A stretch of 64,000 nt of DNA from JAFCUW01 sp049898325. Lineage in GTDB: Bacteria; Pseudomonadota; Gammaproteobacteria; Burkholderiales; Burkholderiaceae_D. The notes beneath the pieces are model-generated. The model was not told the origin of the DNA and did no database searches. It saw only the letters and a list, made by a program, of their open reading frames with translations. Numbering within the stretch: the first letter of the stretch is position 1; each line of letters opens with the position of its first letter. Positions 43,602 to 52,549 of the stretch are shown here, piece after piece. The stretch is from contig NZ_JAFCXL010000007.1 in NCBI RefSeq assembly GCF_049898325.1, positions 1 to 64,000 of the forward strand. Direction: 5' to 3'. A program made the translations under genes and the position numbers.

Positions 43602-43729
43602 CCGGGCGGGCTGTCTCGAACGGGCCTGGCTGCTTGCTATGATGGCTGGCGACAGGGCCCGTTGATGGTGTATATTCACACCCCGGCGCACCTTGCCGGA
43701 GTGATAACAATACCAAGCCGAGAGAGACC

Positions 43730-44356
43730 ATGAACACCCTGATATTCGTCATCGCCGCCTATTTGATCGGCTCGATTTCCTTCGCCGTGGTGATGAGCCG
43801 CCTGTTCGGCCTGTCCGACCCCCGCACCTACGGCTCGAAAAACCCGGGCGCCACCAATGTACTGCGCAGCGGTAACAAGAAAGCGGCCATCGCCACCCTG
43901 GTCGGCGACGCCGTCAAGGGCTGGTTCGCGGTCTGGCTGGCGCTGCGCCTGGCGCCCCAGTTCGGCGTGGAGGAGGCCGGCATCGCCATGGTGGCGCTGG
44001 CCGTGTTCCTGGGCCACCTGTACCCGATCTTTTTCAAGTTTATTGGCGGCAAGGGCGTCGCCACCGCGCTGGGCGTGCTGTTCGGCATCAGCGTCTGGCT
44101 GGGCCTGGGCACCCTGGTGACCTGGCTGGTGATCGCCTACGCCTTCCGCTATTCCTCGCTGGCGGCCCTGATCGCGGCCATCTTCGCGCCCTTCTTCTAT
44201 GGCTTGATGAATGGCGTGGACGCCCTGTTCGTGGCCGTGCTGATCATGAGCGCCCTGCTGGTATGGCGTCACAGCAAGAACATCAGCAATCTGCTGGCCG
44301 GCAAGGAAAGCAAGATCGGCAGCAAGGGCACGGCCGCCAAGCCGGGCAAGAAATAA
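43730..44356 (+). CDS. plsY: Glycerol-3-phosphate acyltransferase PlsY
   Basis: PlsY transfers acyl groups from acyl-phosphate to glycerol-3-phosphate. The 208-aa membrane protein has the family motifs AYLIGSISFAVVMSRLFG, the catalytic loop GSKNPGATNVLRSGNKKAA, LGHLYPIFFKFIGGKGVATALG and RHSKNISNLLAGKESKIG. Length is normal. TATATT at the -10 position lies about 60 bases upstream. Confidence 0.96.
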   Translation: MNTLIFVIAAYLIGSISFAVVMSRLFGLSDPRTYGSKNPGATNVLRSGNKKAAIATLVGDAVKGWFAVWLALRLAPQFGVEEAGIAMVALAVFLGHLYPIFFKFIGGKGVATALGVLFGISVWLGLGTLVTWLVIAYAFRYSSLAALIAAIFAPFFYGLMNGVDALFVAVLIMSALLVWRHSKNISNLLAGKESKIGSKGTAAKPGKK

Positions 44357-44431
44357 GGCCCCGTCGTGCGCCCCGCTTGAATTTTCCGCACCGCATGCCC
44401 ATATAGGCGGCTGAACAAAATGGAGAGTGCC

Positions 44432-45073
44432 ATGAGCAAGGAAATGAGGATTGATTTTGTGTCGGACGTGTCGTGCCCGTGGTGCATCATCGGCCTGAAG
44501 GCGCTGGAACAGGCGCTGGAAAACGTGGGCGACAGCGTCGACGCCAGCATCCACTTCCAGCCCTTCGAGCTCAATCCGGCGATGGTGCCGGAAGGCGAGG
44601 ACATCGGCGAGCACATCTTCAACAAGTACGGCGCCGGTCCCGAGCAGCGCGCCCAGAGCACCGAGATGATCCGCGCCCGTGGCGAAGCGCTGGGGTTCGA
44701 GTTCGGCAGCCGCGAGCGCATCTACAACACCTTCGACGCCCACCGCCTGCTGCACTGGGCCGAGCTGGAAGGCAAGCAGCACGCACTGAAGATGGCCCTG
44801 TTCAGCGCCTACTTCACGGCCGGCGAAAACGTCGGCGCGCACGACGTGCTGGTGCGGCTGGCAGGGCAGGTGGGGCTGGACCAGGCCACCGCGAAGAACA
44901 TCCTGGTGGGCGACACCTACGGCGTCGAAGTGCGCGAGCGCGAGCAGTTCTTCCAGCGCCACGGCATCAACTCGGTGCCCGCCATCATCATCAACCAGAA
45001 ACACCTGATTTCCGGCGGCCAGCCGCCGGAAGTGTTCGAGCAAGCCATCCGCAACATCGCTGCGGAAGCGTAA
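44432..45073 (+). CDS. DsbA-family oxidoreductase, FrnE-like
   Basis: This 213-aa cytoplasmic (no signal) thioredoxin-fold protein has CPWC in DFVSDVSCPWCIIGLKALEQAL near residue 20, an inserted helical domain, and the cis-Pro loop GINSVPAIIINQKHLISGGQP. FrnE-like proteins act in oxidative-stress response as disulfide isomerases. Start 44432 follows GGAG; an upstream in-frame ATG at 44420 overlaps that site. Confidence 0.92.
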   Translation: MSKEMRIDFVSDVSCPWCIIGLKALEQALENVGDSVDASIHFQPFELNPAMVPEGEDIGEHIFNKYGAGPEQRAQSTEMIRARGEALGFEFGSRERIYNTFDAHRLLHWAELEGKQHALKMALFSAYFTAGENVGAHDVLVRLAGQVGLDQATAKNILVGDTYGVEVREREQFFQRHGINSVPAIIINQKHLISGGQPPEVFEQAIRNIAAEA

Positions 45074-45076
45074 GGC

Positions 45077-45093
45077 CGCACCATCCTGGTGCA
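45077..45093. promoter_or_regulatory. NtrC-type enhancer site
   Basis: CGCACCATCCTGGTGCA matches the NtrC dyad GCACCA-N3-TGGTGC exactly. Its centre is about 135 bases upstream of the predicted sigma-54 start, a normal enhancer distance. A weaker related dyad (GCGCCC...CGGTGC) follows at 45094-45110. Confidence 0.65.
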
Positions 45094-45193
45094 GCGCCCA
45101 ATCGCGGTGCTGTTCTAACTGTAAATATCACGCCCCGCCGGGCGGCCTGGTGCCGCTTGCCGGGGCGTTGTCGTTTCGCCTCGTTTTTCCTGC

Positions 45194-45209
45194 TGGCACG
45201 CCAATTGCT
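45194..45209 (+). promoter_or_regulatory. Sigma-54 promoter of the NrtABD-like operon
   Basis: TGGCACGCCAATTGCT fits the -24/-12 consensus TGGCACG-N4-TTGCW at every position. Transcription should start near 45220, about 30 bases before the ATG of the binding-protein gene, with GAGG as ribosome site. Confidence 0.85.
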
Positions 45210-45250
45210 GATGCTGTGGTATCTGCCGCCGGCGCCCAACGAGGAATTAT

Positions 45251-46495
45251 ATGAACGACCATCACAGCACCAGCCGCATCCGCCGCACCATTCTCAAAGC
45301 GGGCGCTGGCGCCGGCGCCTCCCTGACGGGACTGGCCAGCGGCGGCGTCTGGGCCGCCGGCTCCGACAAGCCGGAAAAAGAAGAAGTGCGCATCGGCTTC
45401 ATTCCCCTGACCGACTGCGCCTCCATCGTGATGGCCTCGGTACTGGGCTTCGACAAGAAATACGGCATCAAGATCATTCCCAGCAAGGAATCGTCGTGGG
45501 CCAGCGTGCGCGACAAGATGGTCAACGGCGAACTCGACGCCGCCCACGTGCTGTATGGCCTGGTCTACGGCGTGCAGATGGGCATCGGCGGGCCGAAGAA
45601 GGACATGGCCGTGCTGATGAACCTGAACCAGAACGGCCAGGCCATCACCCTGTCGAAAAAAATTGCCGACAAGGGCGCCGTCGATGGCGCCTCGCTGGCC
45701 AAGCTGATGCAGACTGACAAGCGCGAATATTCCTTCGCCCAGACTTTTCCCACCGGCACCCACGCCATGTGGCTGTATTACTGGCTGGCCAGTTACGGCA
45801 TCAATCCCATGAAGGATGCCAAGGTGATCACCGTGCCGCCGCCGCAGATGGTGGCCAATATGCGCGTCGGTAACATGGACGGCTTTTGCGTGGGCGAGCC
45901 GTGGAACCACCGCGCCATCGTCGACGGCGTCGGCATCACCGCCGCCACCACCCAGGACATCTGGCGCGACCACCCGGAAAAGGTGCTGGGCACCACCGGC
46001 GAGTGGGCCAAGGCCCATCCCAACACGGCGCGCGCGCTGATCGCCGCCATCCTCGACGCCAGTAAATGGATCGACGCCTCGCTGTCGAACAAGTCGAAAA
46101 TGGCCGACACCATCGCCGACAAGTCTTACGTGAACACCTCGGTCGACGTCATCAACCAGCGCATTCTCGGGCGCTACCAGAATGGCCTGGGCAAGACCTG
46201 GGACGACCCGAATCACATGAAATTTTTTAACGACGGCACCGTCAATTTCCCGTACCTGTCCGACGGCATGTGGTTCATGACCCAGCACAAGCGCTGGGGC
46301 TTGTTGAAAGCCGAGCCCGATTACCTGGCCACCGCCACCGCCGTCAACCAGGTCGCCCTGTACAAGGAAGGGGCCAGCCTGGCCAAGGTGGCGGTGCCGA
46401 AAACGCTGATGCGCACGACCAGGCTGATTGACGGCACCGTGTGGGATGGCAAGAATCCCAAGGCCTATGCCGACAGTTTTAAAATCCGCGCCTGA
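45251..46495 (+). CDS. ABC transporter substrate-binding protein, NrtA/CmpA type
   Basis: This 414-aa exported protein has a twin-arginine-like leader (RIRRTILKAGAGAGASLTGLASG). The NrtA-type core is VRIGFIPLTDCASIVMASVLGFDKKYGIKI, SWASVRDKMVNGELDAAHVLYG, GTHAMWLYYWLASYGINP, VPPPQMVANMRVGNMDGFCVGEPWN. Family members bind nitrate, nitrite, bicarbonate or related ions. The sigma-54/NtrC-type promoter suggests a nitrogen compound, most likely nitrate; no nitrate reductase is in view to prove it. First gene of a three-gene operon. Confidence 0.9.
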   Translation: MNDHHSTSRIRRTILKAGAGAGASLTGLASGGVWAAGSDKPEKEEVRIGFIPLTDCASIVMASVLGFDKKYGIKIIPSKESSWASVRDKMVNGELDAAHVLYGLVYGVQMGIGGPKKDMAVLMNLNQNGQAITLSKKIADKGAVDGASLAKLMQTDKREYSFAQTFPTGTHAMWLYYWLASYGINPMKDAKVITVPPPQMVANMRVGNMDGFCVGEPWNHRAIVDGVGITAATTQDIWRDHPEKVLGTTGEWAKAHPNTARALIAAILDASKWIDASLSNKSKMADTIADKSYVNTSVDVINQRILGRYQNGLGKTWDDPNHMKFFNDGTVNFPYLSDGMWFMTQHKRWGLLKAEPDYLATATAVNQVALYKEGASLAKVAVPKTLMRTTRLIDGTVWDGKNPKAYADSFKIRA

Positions 46496-46506
46496 GGAGA
46501 ATACGC

Positions 46507-47397
46507 ATGAGCGCCGTGATTGATTCCACCCCGGGCGCGCCGCCGTCCGACAAGCCCCGCCGCAGCGAACGGCTGGCCAGCCAGGGCGTGCGGCTGGGCC
46601 GCTCGCCGGCCGCCGAATTGCTGCGCCGTATCCTGGTGACGGTGGTGCCGCCGCTGGTGGGCATCGGCTTCCTGCTACTGGTGTGGCAGGCCATTTCCCT
46701 CAACAACACGGCGTTTCCCTCGCCGGCAGTGACCTGGGCCGAGGCCGTGAAACTGTTTGCCGACCCGTTCTATGACAAGGGGCCGAACGACCAGGGCATC
46801 GGCTGGAATATCCTGGCCTCGCTCAAGCGGGTGGCGGTGGGCTTCGGCCTGGCCGCGCTGGTGGGCATTCCACTGGGCTTCATCATCGGCCGCTTCAAGT
46901 TCATGGCGGCCATGTTCAATCCCATCATCAGCCTGTTGAAACCGGTCTCGCCGCTGGCCTGGCTGCCGATCGGCCTGCTGGTGTTCAAGGCGGCCAACCC
47001 GGCCGCCATCTGGTCGATTTTTATCTGCTCGATCTGGCCCATGATCGTCAACACCGCCGTGGGCGTGCAGCGGGTGCCGCAGGACTACATGAACGTGGCG
47101 CGCGTGCTGAACCTGTCGGAATGGAAGATTTTCACCAAGATCCTGCTGCCCTCGGTGCTGCCCTACATGCTCACGGGCGTGCGCCTGGCCATCGGCACGG
47201 CCTGGCTGGTGATCGTTGCCGCCGAGATGCTCACGGGCGGCGTCGGCATCGGTTTCTGGGTGTGGGACGAGTGGAATAATTTGAATGTGCCACACATCAT
47301 CATCGCCATCGTCGTCATCGGCGTGGTGGGACTGATCCTGGAACAGGCGCTGGTCGCGCTGGCCCGGGCGGTCACGTATGCGGACCCGGGACACTGA
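46507..47397 (+). CDS. ABC transporter permease, NrtB type
   Basis: This 296-aa inner-membrane protein has the binding-protein-dependent transport fold: SLKRVAVGFGLAALVGIPLGFIIGRF, LLKPVSPLAWLPIGLLVFKAANPAAIW and the EAA-like loop YMNVARVLNLSEWKIFTKILLPSVLPYMLTG, with GTAWLVIVAAEML afterwards. These match nitrate/taurine permeases. It begins 11 bases after the binding-protein gene, and the ATPase gene starts one base after its stop. Confidence 0.92.
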   Translation: MSAVIDSTPGAPPSDKPRRSERLASQGVRLGRSPAAELLRRILVTVVPPLVGIGFLLLVWQAISLNNTAFPSPAVTWAEAVKLFADPFYDKGPNDQGIGWNILASLKRVAVGFGLAALVGIPLGFIIGRFKFMAAMFNPIISLLKPVSPLAWLPIGLLVFKAANPAAIWSIFICSIWPMIVNTAVGVQRVPQDYMNVARVLNLSEWKIFTKILLPSVLPYMLTGVRLAIGTAWLVIVAAEMLTGGVGIGFWVWDEWNNLNVPHIIIAIVVIGVVGLILEQALVALARAVTYADPGH

Positions 47398-47398
47398 C

Positions 47399-48205
47399 AT
47401 GAGCCAAGCGAAATTTATCGAAGTGCGGGGCGCCGAAATGCGCTTCGACACCAGCAAGGGCAGTTTTCACGCCCTCACCAACATCAACCTGAACATCGAG
47501 CAGGGCGAATTCGTCACCCTGATCGGCCACTCCGGGTGCGGCAAGTCGACCTTGCTCAACCTGCTCGCGGGCCTGACCCGCGCCAGCGACGGCGCCCTGA
47601 TCTGCGCCGGCCGCGAGATCGACGGCCCCTCGCCCGAGCGCGCGGTGGTGTTTCAGAACCACTCGCTGCTGCCGTGGCTGACCTGCTACGAAAACGTCCA
47701 CCTGGCCGTCGAGCGCGTGTTTGCCGCCACCGAATCGAGCGTGCAACTGCGCGAGCGCACCAACGCCGCGCTGGCGCTGGTGGGCCTGGGCGCCGCCGCC
47801 AACAAGCGGCCCCACGAAATCTCGGGCGGCATGAAGCAGCGCGTGGGCATCGCCCGGGCGCTGTCGATGGCGCCCCAGGTGCTATTGATGGATGAGCCCT
47901 TCGGCGCGCTCGACGCCCTGACGCGGGCGCACCTGCAGGACGAGCTGCTGCGCATCGTCGCGCAGACGGGCTCGACCGTGGTGATGGTGACCCACGATGT
48001 CGACGAGGCGGTGCTGCTGTCGGACCGCATCGTCATGCTCACCAATGGTCCGGCGGCGACCATCGGCGACATCGTGCAGGTGCGGCTGGCGCGCCCGCGC
48101 GACCGGGTCGAACTGGCCCACGACGCGCTGTATATCGACTACAAGACGCGGGTGCTGGAATTTTTATACCGGCGCCAGTCGCGCCCCGGCAAAGAGGCGG
48201 CCTGA
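47399..48205 (+). CDS. ABC transporter ATP-binding protein, NrtD type
   Basis: This 268-aa ATPase has Walker A LIGHSGCGKSTLLNLLAGL, Q-loop VVFQNHSLLPWLTCYENV, signature EISGGMKQRVGIARALSMAPQ, Walker B VLLMDEPFGALDALTR and the switch His in VVMVTHDVDEAVLLSDRIVML. It closes the operon; no second binding-domain fusion (NrtC type) is present. Confidence 0.94.
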   Translation: MSQAKFIEVRGAEMRFDTSKGSFHALTNINLNIEQGEFVTLIGHSGCGKSTLLNLLAGLTRASDGALICAGREIDGPSPERAVVFQNHSLLPWLTCYENVHLAVERVFAATESSVQLRERTNAALALVGLGAAANKRPHEISGGMKQRVGIARALSMAPQVLLMDEPFGALDALTRAHLQDELLRIVAQTGSTVVMVTHDVDEAVLLSDRIVMLTNGPAATIGDIVQVRLARPRDRVELAHDALYIDYKTRVLEFLYRRQSRPGKEAA

Positions 48206-48224
48206 ACGCGGGGGGCAGCGCCAG

Positions 48225-49067
48225 TTATGCAAGTTCGAGCATAATTGGCTGGTGATCGGACGCCGCCGTCTCGGACAGCACTTCCATCGCCGTCACTCTT
48301 GGCGCGAGGTCGTCGGTGACGAAAAAATAGTCATAGGTATCGGGCTTTTCCGGCCAGGCGAAGCCGTGCAGGCCGGCCGTGGGCGCGTGCTTCTGCTCGT
48401 TCTTGAGGCCCCAGGCGTCCACCAGCGGCAGGGTCGCCCCTTCGCCGGGCGCCAGCAGGGCGGCGTACTCGTCGGAGCCGGGCAGCATATTGAAGTCGCC
48501 GCAGTAGATCGCCGAGCCGGGCCGGTAGCCCAGCTGGAACGGCGCATCGAGCGAGGGGTCGGGCTGGAAAATTTTTGCCCGCTCGCAGGCTTCCCAGTGC
48601 TGGTAGCGCAGGTACTGGACCTGGGCCATGCGCTGGAGCTTTGAATAATATTCGAGGTGGGTGGTGAGCAGGCGCAGCTTGCCGCCGGGCGCTTCGAGCA
48701 CCGTTTCGATCAGGCCCCGCGGCATGCCGGCCGGGCTGTCCGGATCGGGCGGCCACGGCAGCATGTAGCGGTGCACCTGGGTCATCCGGTATTTCGACAG
48801 CAGCAGGTTGCCGAACTGGCGCGGCAGATTGTTTTGGTAAATTTCCGAGGTGGGCTCGATGACCGCGTGGTAGCCGCCAAAGGCACCGCTCAACTGGCGG
48901 AACTGGTTGGCGCTGGCGCCGCCTTCGAGCTCGGGGTGATTTGAGGCGACCTCTTGCAGGCAAATCACGTCCGGATTGAGCTTGCGCAGCACATCGATGA
49001 TGGCGTGAATGCGAATGCGGCTGTCCTTGCCGCACCCCCAATGAATATTCCAGCTGACAACCCGCAT
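48225..49067 (-). CDS. Endonuclease/exonuclease/phosphatase-family protein, 280 aa
   Basis: The product starts MRVVSWNIHWGCGKDSRIR at 49067, with GGAGG six bases upstream; the longer frame has no ribosome site. EEP motifs are DVICLQEVASNHPELEG, LRLLTTHLEYYSKLQ, IYCGDFNMLPGSDEY and ASDHQPIMLEL. No export signal is seen. The substrate cannot be read. It lies convergent to the ABC ATPase gene. Confidence 0.9.
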   Translation of the reverse strand: MRVVSWNIHWGCGKDSRIRIHAIIDVLRKLNPDVICLQEVASNHPELEGGASANQFRQLSGAFGGYHAVIEPTSEIYQNNLPRQFGNLLLSKYRMTQVHRYMLPWPPDPDSPAGMPRGLIETVLEAPGGKLRLLTTHLEYYSKLQRMAQVQYLRYQHWEACERAKIFQPDPSLDAPFQLGYRPGSAIYCGDFNMLPGSDEYAALLAPGEGATLPLVDAWGLKNEQKHAPTAGLHGFAWPEKPDTYDYFFVTDDLAPRVTAMEVLSETAASDHQPIMLELA

Positions 49068-49194
49068 GCCCCACCTCCACATCAAGAAAACGCTGGCATC
49101 TTGCCAGTTTTCGGGAGACGACGAGAACACCGTAGGATGTTGTTACAAATTGCCAAGTGGCTGATCGCCGCTACATTGCTGGCGGAAACTTCAA

Positions 49195-50235
49195 TCAGAT
49201 TTCGCGGATCTCGTCGAGCGACCAACGGGGCCGCACATTAAAACTGTAGTCCTTTTTGGCCGCCAGCGGGTTAATTTGCAGGCGCATGGCGCCGGCGAAG
49301 GCGATCATGGCGCCGTTGTCGGTGCAGAACTCCAGCGCCGGATAAAACACCTGGAATTTCTTGTGCACGGCCGCCGCGTCGAGGGCGGCGCGCAGCTGGG
49401 TGTTGGCGCCCACGCCGCCGGCGATCACCAGCCGTTTCAGGCCCGTGTGCTTGAGGGCGGCGACGCACTTGGCGGTGAGCACGTCGACGATCGCATCGAC
49501 GAAGCCGCGCGCGATGTTCGCCTTGTCCTGCTCGCTGATGTTCGCGACGATTTTTTCGGGGTGATTTTTCACCACGGTCAGCACCGCCGTTTTCAGGCCG
49601 GAAAAGCTGAAATTGAAATCCTTCGAATGGAGCATGGGCCGCGGCAGCTTGTAGGCCAGCGGATCGCCTGATTCGGCCAGGCGGGAAATGGCCGGGCCGC
49701 CCGGATAACCGAGGCCGAGCAGCTTGGCCGACTTGTCGAACGCTTCTCCGGCCGCGTCGTCGAGGGTTTCTCCCAGCAGTTCGTACTGGCCGACGCCGTC
49801 GACCCGCATCAATTGCGTGTGGCCGCCCGATACCAGCAGTGCAATGAAGGGAAAGGCGGGCGGATGGGGCGCCAGCAGGGGCGACAACAAATGCCCCTCC
49901 AGGTGGTGCACGCCCAGCACCGGCTTGTCGATCGCCAACCCCAGCGCGCACGCCACCGACGAGCCCACCAGCAGGGCGCCGGCCAGTCCCGGGCCTTGCG
50001 TGTAGGCGATCGCGTCGACCTCGTCGAGGCGCTTGCCGGCGCCGTCGAGCACCTGCTCGAGCAGGGGCAGGGCGCGGCGGATATGGTCGCGCGAGGCCAG
50101 TTCCGGCACCACGCCGCCATAGGCCTCGTGCATGGCCACCTGCGAGTGCAGGGCGTGGGACAGCAGGCCGCGCTCGGTGTCGTACAAGGCGAGACCGGTT
50201 TCATCGCAGGAGGATTCGACGCCGAGAACAATCAT
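49195..50235 (-). CDS. tsaD: tRNA N6-adenosine threonylcarbamoyltransferase TsaD
   Basis: TsaD is the catalytic subunit of t6A37 synthesis. The 346-aa ASKHA-fold protein has VLGVESSCDETGLALYD, the metal His in GVHHLEGHLLSPLL, LVSGGHTQLM, LGETLDDAAGEAFDKSAKLLGLGYPGG and VIAGGVGANTQLR. Length is normal. It stands alone here, with TsaE encoded at 20785-21270. Confidence 0.96.
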   Translation of the reverse strand: MIVLGVESSCDETGLALYDTERGLLSHALHSQVAMHEAYGGVVPELASRDHIRRALPLLEQVLDGAGKRLDEVDAIAYTQGPGLAGALLVGSSVACALGLAIDKPVLGVHHLEGHLLSPLLAPHPPAFPFIALLVSGGHTQLMRVDGVGQYELLGETLDDAAGEAFDKSAKLLGLGYPGGPAISRLAESGDPLAYKLPRPMLHSKDFNFSFSGLKTAVLTVVKNHPEKIVANISEQDKANIARGFVDAIVDVLTAKCVAALKHTGLKRLVIAGGVGANTQLRAALDAAAVHKKFQVFYPALEFCTDNGAMIAFAGAMRLQINPLAAKKDYSFNVRPRWSLDEIREI

Positions 50236-50335
50236 GAGCTGCAGACAAAAAATGGGGGAGGGCAGTATTGTAAAGCAAGGCCGTCCATGGGCCGCGGGGG
50301 CGCATGGACGGCCGGGTCATGCTGGCGCCGCCTGA

Positions 50336-51394
50336 TCAGGGCCGTTGCAGCAGCTCCTGGTGGGCCGCGCGCAGCATCGTTTGCGTCGCCTCCCAGTCGA
50401 TGCAGCCGTCCGTCACCGAGCAGCCATATTTTAATTGCGACAGGTCGGCGGGAATCTTCTGGTTGCCGCCCGCAATGTTCGACTCGATCATCACGCCCAC
50501 CAGCGAGCGGTTGCCGTGACGGATCTGCTGGATGACGTCCGACATCACCAGCGGTTGCAGCTCTGGTTTCTTGTAGCTGTTCGCGTGCGAGCAGTCCACC
50601 ACGAGGTTGGCCGGCAGGCCCGCCTTGGCCAGCGCCTGCTCGGCGATCGCCACCGACACCGAATCGTAATTGGGGCGGCCGTCGCCGCCGCGCAGCACCA
50701 CGTGGCCGTAGGCGTTGCCGCTGGTGCGCACGATCGACACGGTGCCTTCCTCGTTGATGCCGAGGAAGGAGTGCGGGTGGGCCGAGGACAGGATGGCGTT
50801 GACGGCAATGCTGATGTCGCCGTCGGTGCCATTTTTAAAGCCAACCGGGGTCGACAGGCCGGACGACATCTCGCGGTGGGTCTGCGACTCCGTCGTGCGC
50901 GCGCCGATGGCGGTCCAGGCGATCAGGTCGCCCAGGTACTGGGGAGAAATCGGGTCAAGCGCTTCGGTCGCGGTGGGCAAACCCATTTCGCAGACGTCGA
51001 GCAGGAAGCGGCGCGCCTTCTCCATGCCCTGGTCGACGCGGAAGGAATCGTCCATGTCGGGGTCGTTGATATAGCCCTTCCAGCCGGTGGTGGTGCGGGG
51101 CTTTTCAAAATACACGCGCATCACCAGCAGCATGGTGTCGGCCACCTCGGCTTGCAGGGCGAGCAGGCGGGCAGCGTAGTCGAGGCCGGCGACGGGATCG
51201 TGGATCGAGCAGGGCCCGACCACCACGAACAGGCGCTTGTCCTTGCGGTCGATAATGTTGCGCAAGGCTTCGCGACCCTTCATGACGGTGTCGAAGGCGC
51301 TGGCGGTCAGGGGCAGTTTGCCGTGCAGTTCGATGGGCGAGGGCATGCGCGCGAACGAGCTGACGTTGGTATTTTCAATGGCGGGGGTGGTCAT
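50336..51394 (-). CDS. aroG: 3-deoxy-7-phosphoheptulonate synthase
   Basis: The enzyme joins phosphoenolpyruvate and erythrose-4-phosphate in the first shikimate step. The 352-aa class I protein has VVGPCSIHDPVAGLDYA, MRVYFEKPRTTTGWKGYINDPDMD, ARRFLLDVCEMGLPTATEALDPISPQYLGDL, WTAIGARTTESQTHREMSSGLS, VGFKNGTDGD and VDCSHANSYK. The AroG/F/H type (feedback-regulated) is clear; the specific inhibitor is not. Confidence 0.94.
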   Translation of the reverse strand: MTTPAIENTNVSSFARMPSPIELHGKLPLTASAFDTVMKGREALRNIIDRKDKRLFVVVGPCSIHDPVAGLDYAARLLALQAEVADTMLLVMRVYFEKPRTTTGWKGYINDPDMDDSFRVDQGMEKARRFLLDVCEMGLPTATEALDPISPQYLGDLIAWTAIGARTTESQTHREMSSGLSTPVGFKNGTDGDISIAVNAILSSAHPHSFLGINEEGTVSIVRTSGNAYGHVVLRGGDGRPNYDSVSVAIAEQALAKAGLPANLVVDCSHANSYKKPELQPLVMSDVIQQIRHGNRSLVGVMIESNIAGGNQKIPADLSQLKYGCSVTDGCIDWEATQTMLRAAHQELLQRP

Positions 51395-51519
51395 GGCGCA
51401 CTTTATAGATGGACGTGGATCAAGAATCAGTGTAGCCGCAAATGGGCCTTTTTGCTGAGGCAGCCCTTGCCGCTGGGATAATTTGTGCCAAATGGCGGTG
51501 CCCAGTGTAAGCTTTCACC

Positions 51520-52506
51520 ATGCACCCATCGACCCTCTCCACCGAACCCTTCGCCGCCGCCCGCTTCATCAAAGAAATTGGCCGCGGCAAAAAAGGCGCG
51601 CGCAGCATGACGCGCGACGACGCCCGTTCCCTGTATGCCGCCATGCTTGACGGGCGCGTGTCCGACCTCGAACTGGGCGGGATCTTGCTAGCCATGCGCA
51701 TCAAGGGCGAGTCGGTCGATGAAATCGCCGGCTTTCTCGACGCCGCCGAAGCGTCGTTTGCGCCGCTGCCGCAGCCGGCCGGGCCGTTCGCCCCCGTGCT
51801 CATTCCCAGCTACAACGGCGCGCGCAAGATGGCCAACCTGACGCCCCTGCTGGCGCTGTTGCTGGCGCGCCAGGGCGTGCCCGTGCTCGTCCATGGTGTC
51901 AGCCGCGATCCGGGCCGCGTGACGACGGCCGAAATTTTCGCGGCGATGGGCCTGCCCGCCGCCACCGACGCCGCCGGCGTGGCGCTGGCGCAGCGCCTGG
52001 GCCAGCCGGCCTTTCTGCCGATCGAACTGCTGGCGCCGAAGATGCACCGCCTGCTGGCCTTGCGCCGTATCCTGGGCGTGCGCAATTCCACCCACACCCT
52101 GGTCAAGATATTGCAGCCGTATGCGGGGCCGGCCCTGCGGCTGGTGTCCTACACCCACCCGGAATACCTGGAAATGCTGGCCGTGTATTTTGTCGACGCG
52201 GCGCCGCGGGGGCGGGGCGACGCCTTCCTGATGCGCGGCACCGAGGGCGAAACGGTGGCCAACGCCAACCGCGCCAACCAGATCGACTGGTTCCACGACG
52301 GCGAGCGCACCCTGCTGGTGCCGCGCGACGCCCCCACCGACCTGCTCGCCCCCGCCCCGGAAGCGCGCGAGGCCGGCCCCACCGCCGCCTGGATCGGCGC
52401 CGTGCTGGCAGGCGAGGCGCCCGTGCCGGCCCCGATCGCCGAGCAGGTGGCCCAGTGCGTGGCGGCCTCGCGCCGGCTGGCCGGGGCTGGCGATGGCCCC
52501 CGCTGA
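51520..52506 (+). CDS. ybiB: DNA-binding protein YbiB (TrpD2 family)
   Basis: The 328-aa product has the phosphoribosyltransferase-like fold related to TrpD but belongs to YbiB, which binds nucleic acid without sequence preference. Features are FIKEIGRGKKGARSMTRDDARSLYAAML, LGGILLAMRIKGESVDEIAGFLDAAE, VLIPSYNGARKMANLTPLLALLLA, RRILGVRNSTHTLVKIL and FLMRGTEGETVANANR. The LexA-linked stress role is from studied homologues, not visible here. It is followed 43 bases on by the flavoprotein gene. Confidence 0.88.
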   Translation: MHPSTLSTEPFAAARFIKEIGRGKKGARSMTRDDARSLYAAMLDGRVSDLELGGILLAMRIKGESVDEIAGFLDAAEASFAPLPQPAGPFAPVLIPSYNGARKMANLTPLLALLLARQGVPVLVHGVSRDPGRVTTAEIFAAMGLPAATDAAGVALAQRLGQPAFLPIELLAPKMHRLLALRRILGVRNSTHTLVKILQPYAGPALRLVSYTHPEYLEMLAVYFVDAAPRGRGDAFLMRGTEGETVANANRANQIDWFHDGERTLLVPRDAPTDLLAPAPEAREAGPTAAWIGAVLAGEAPVPAPIAEQVAQCVAASRRLAGAGDGPR

Positions 52507-52549
52507 ACTGGCATAATGGCGGGTTAAACATTTCGAATCGGCAGCAACC

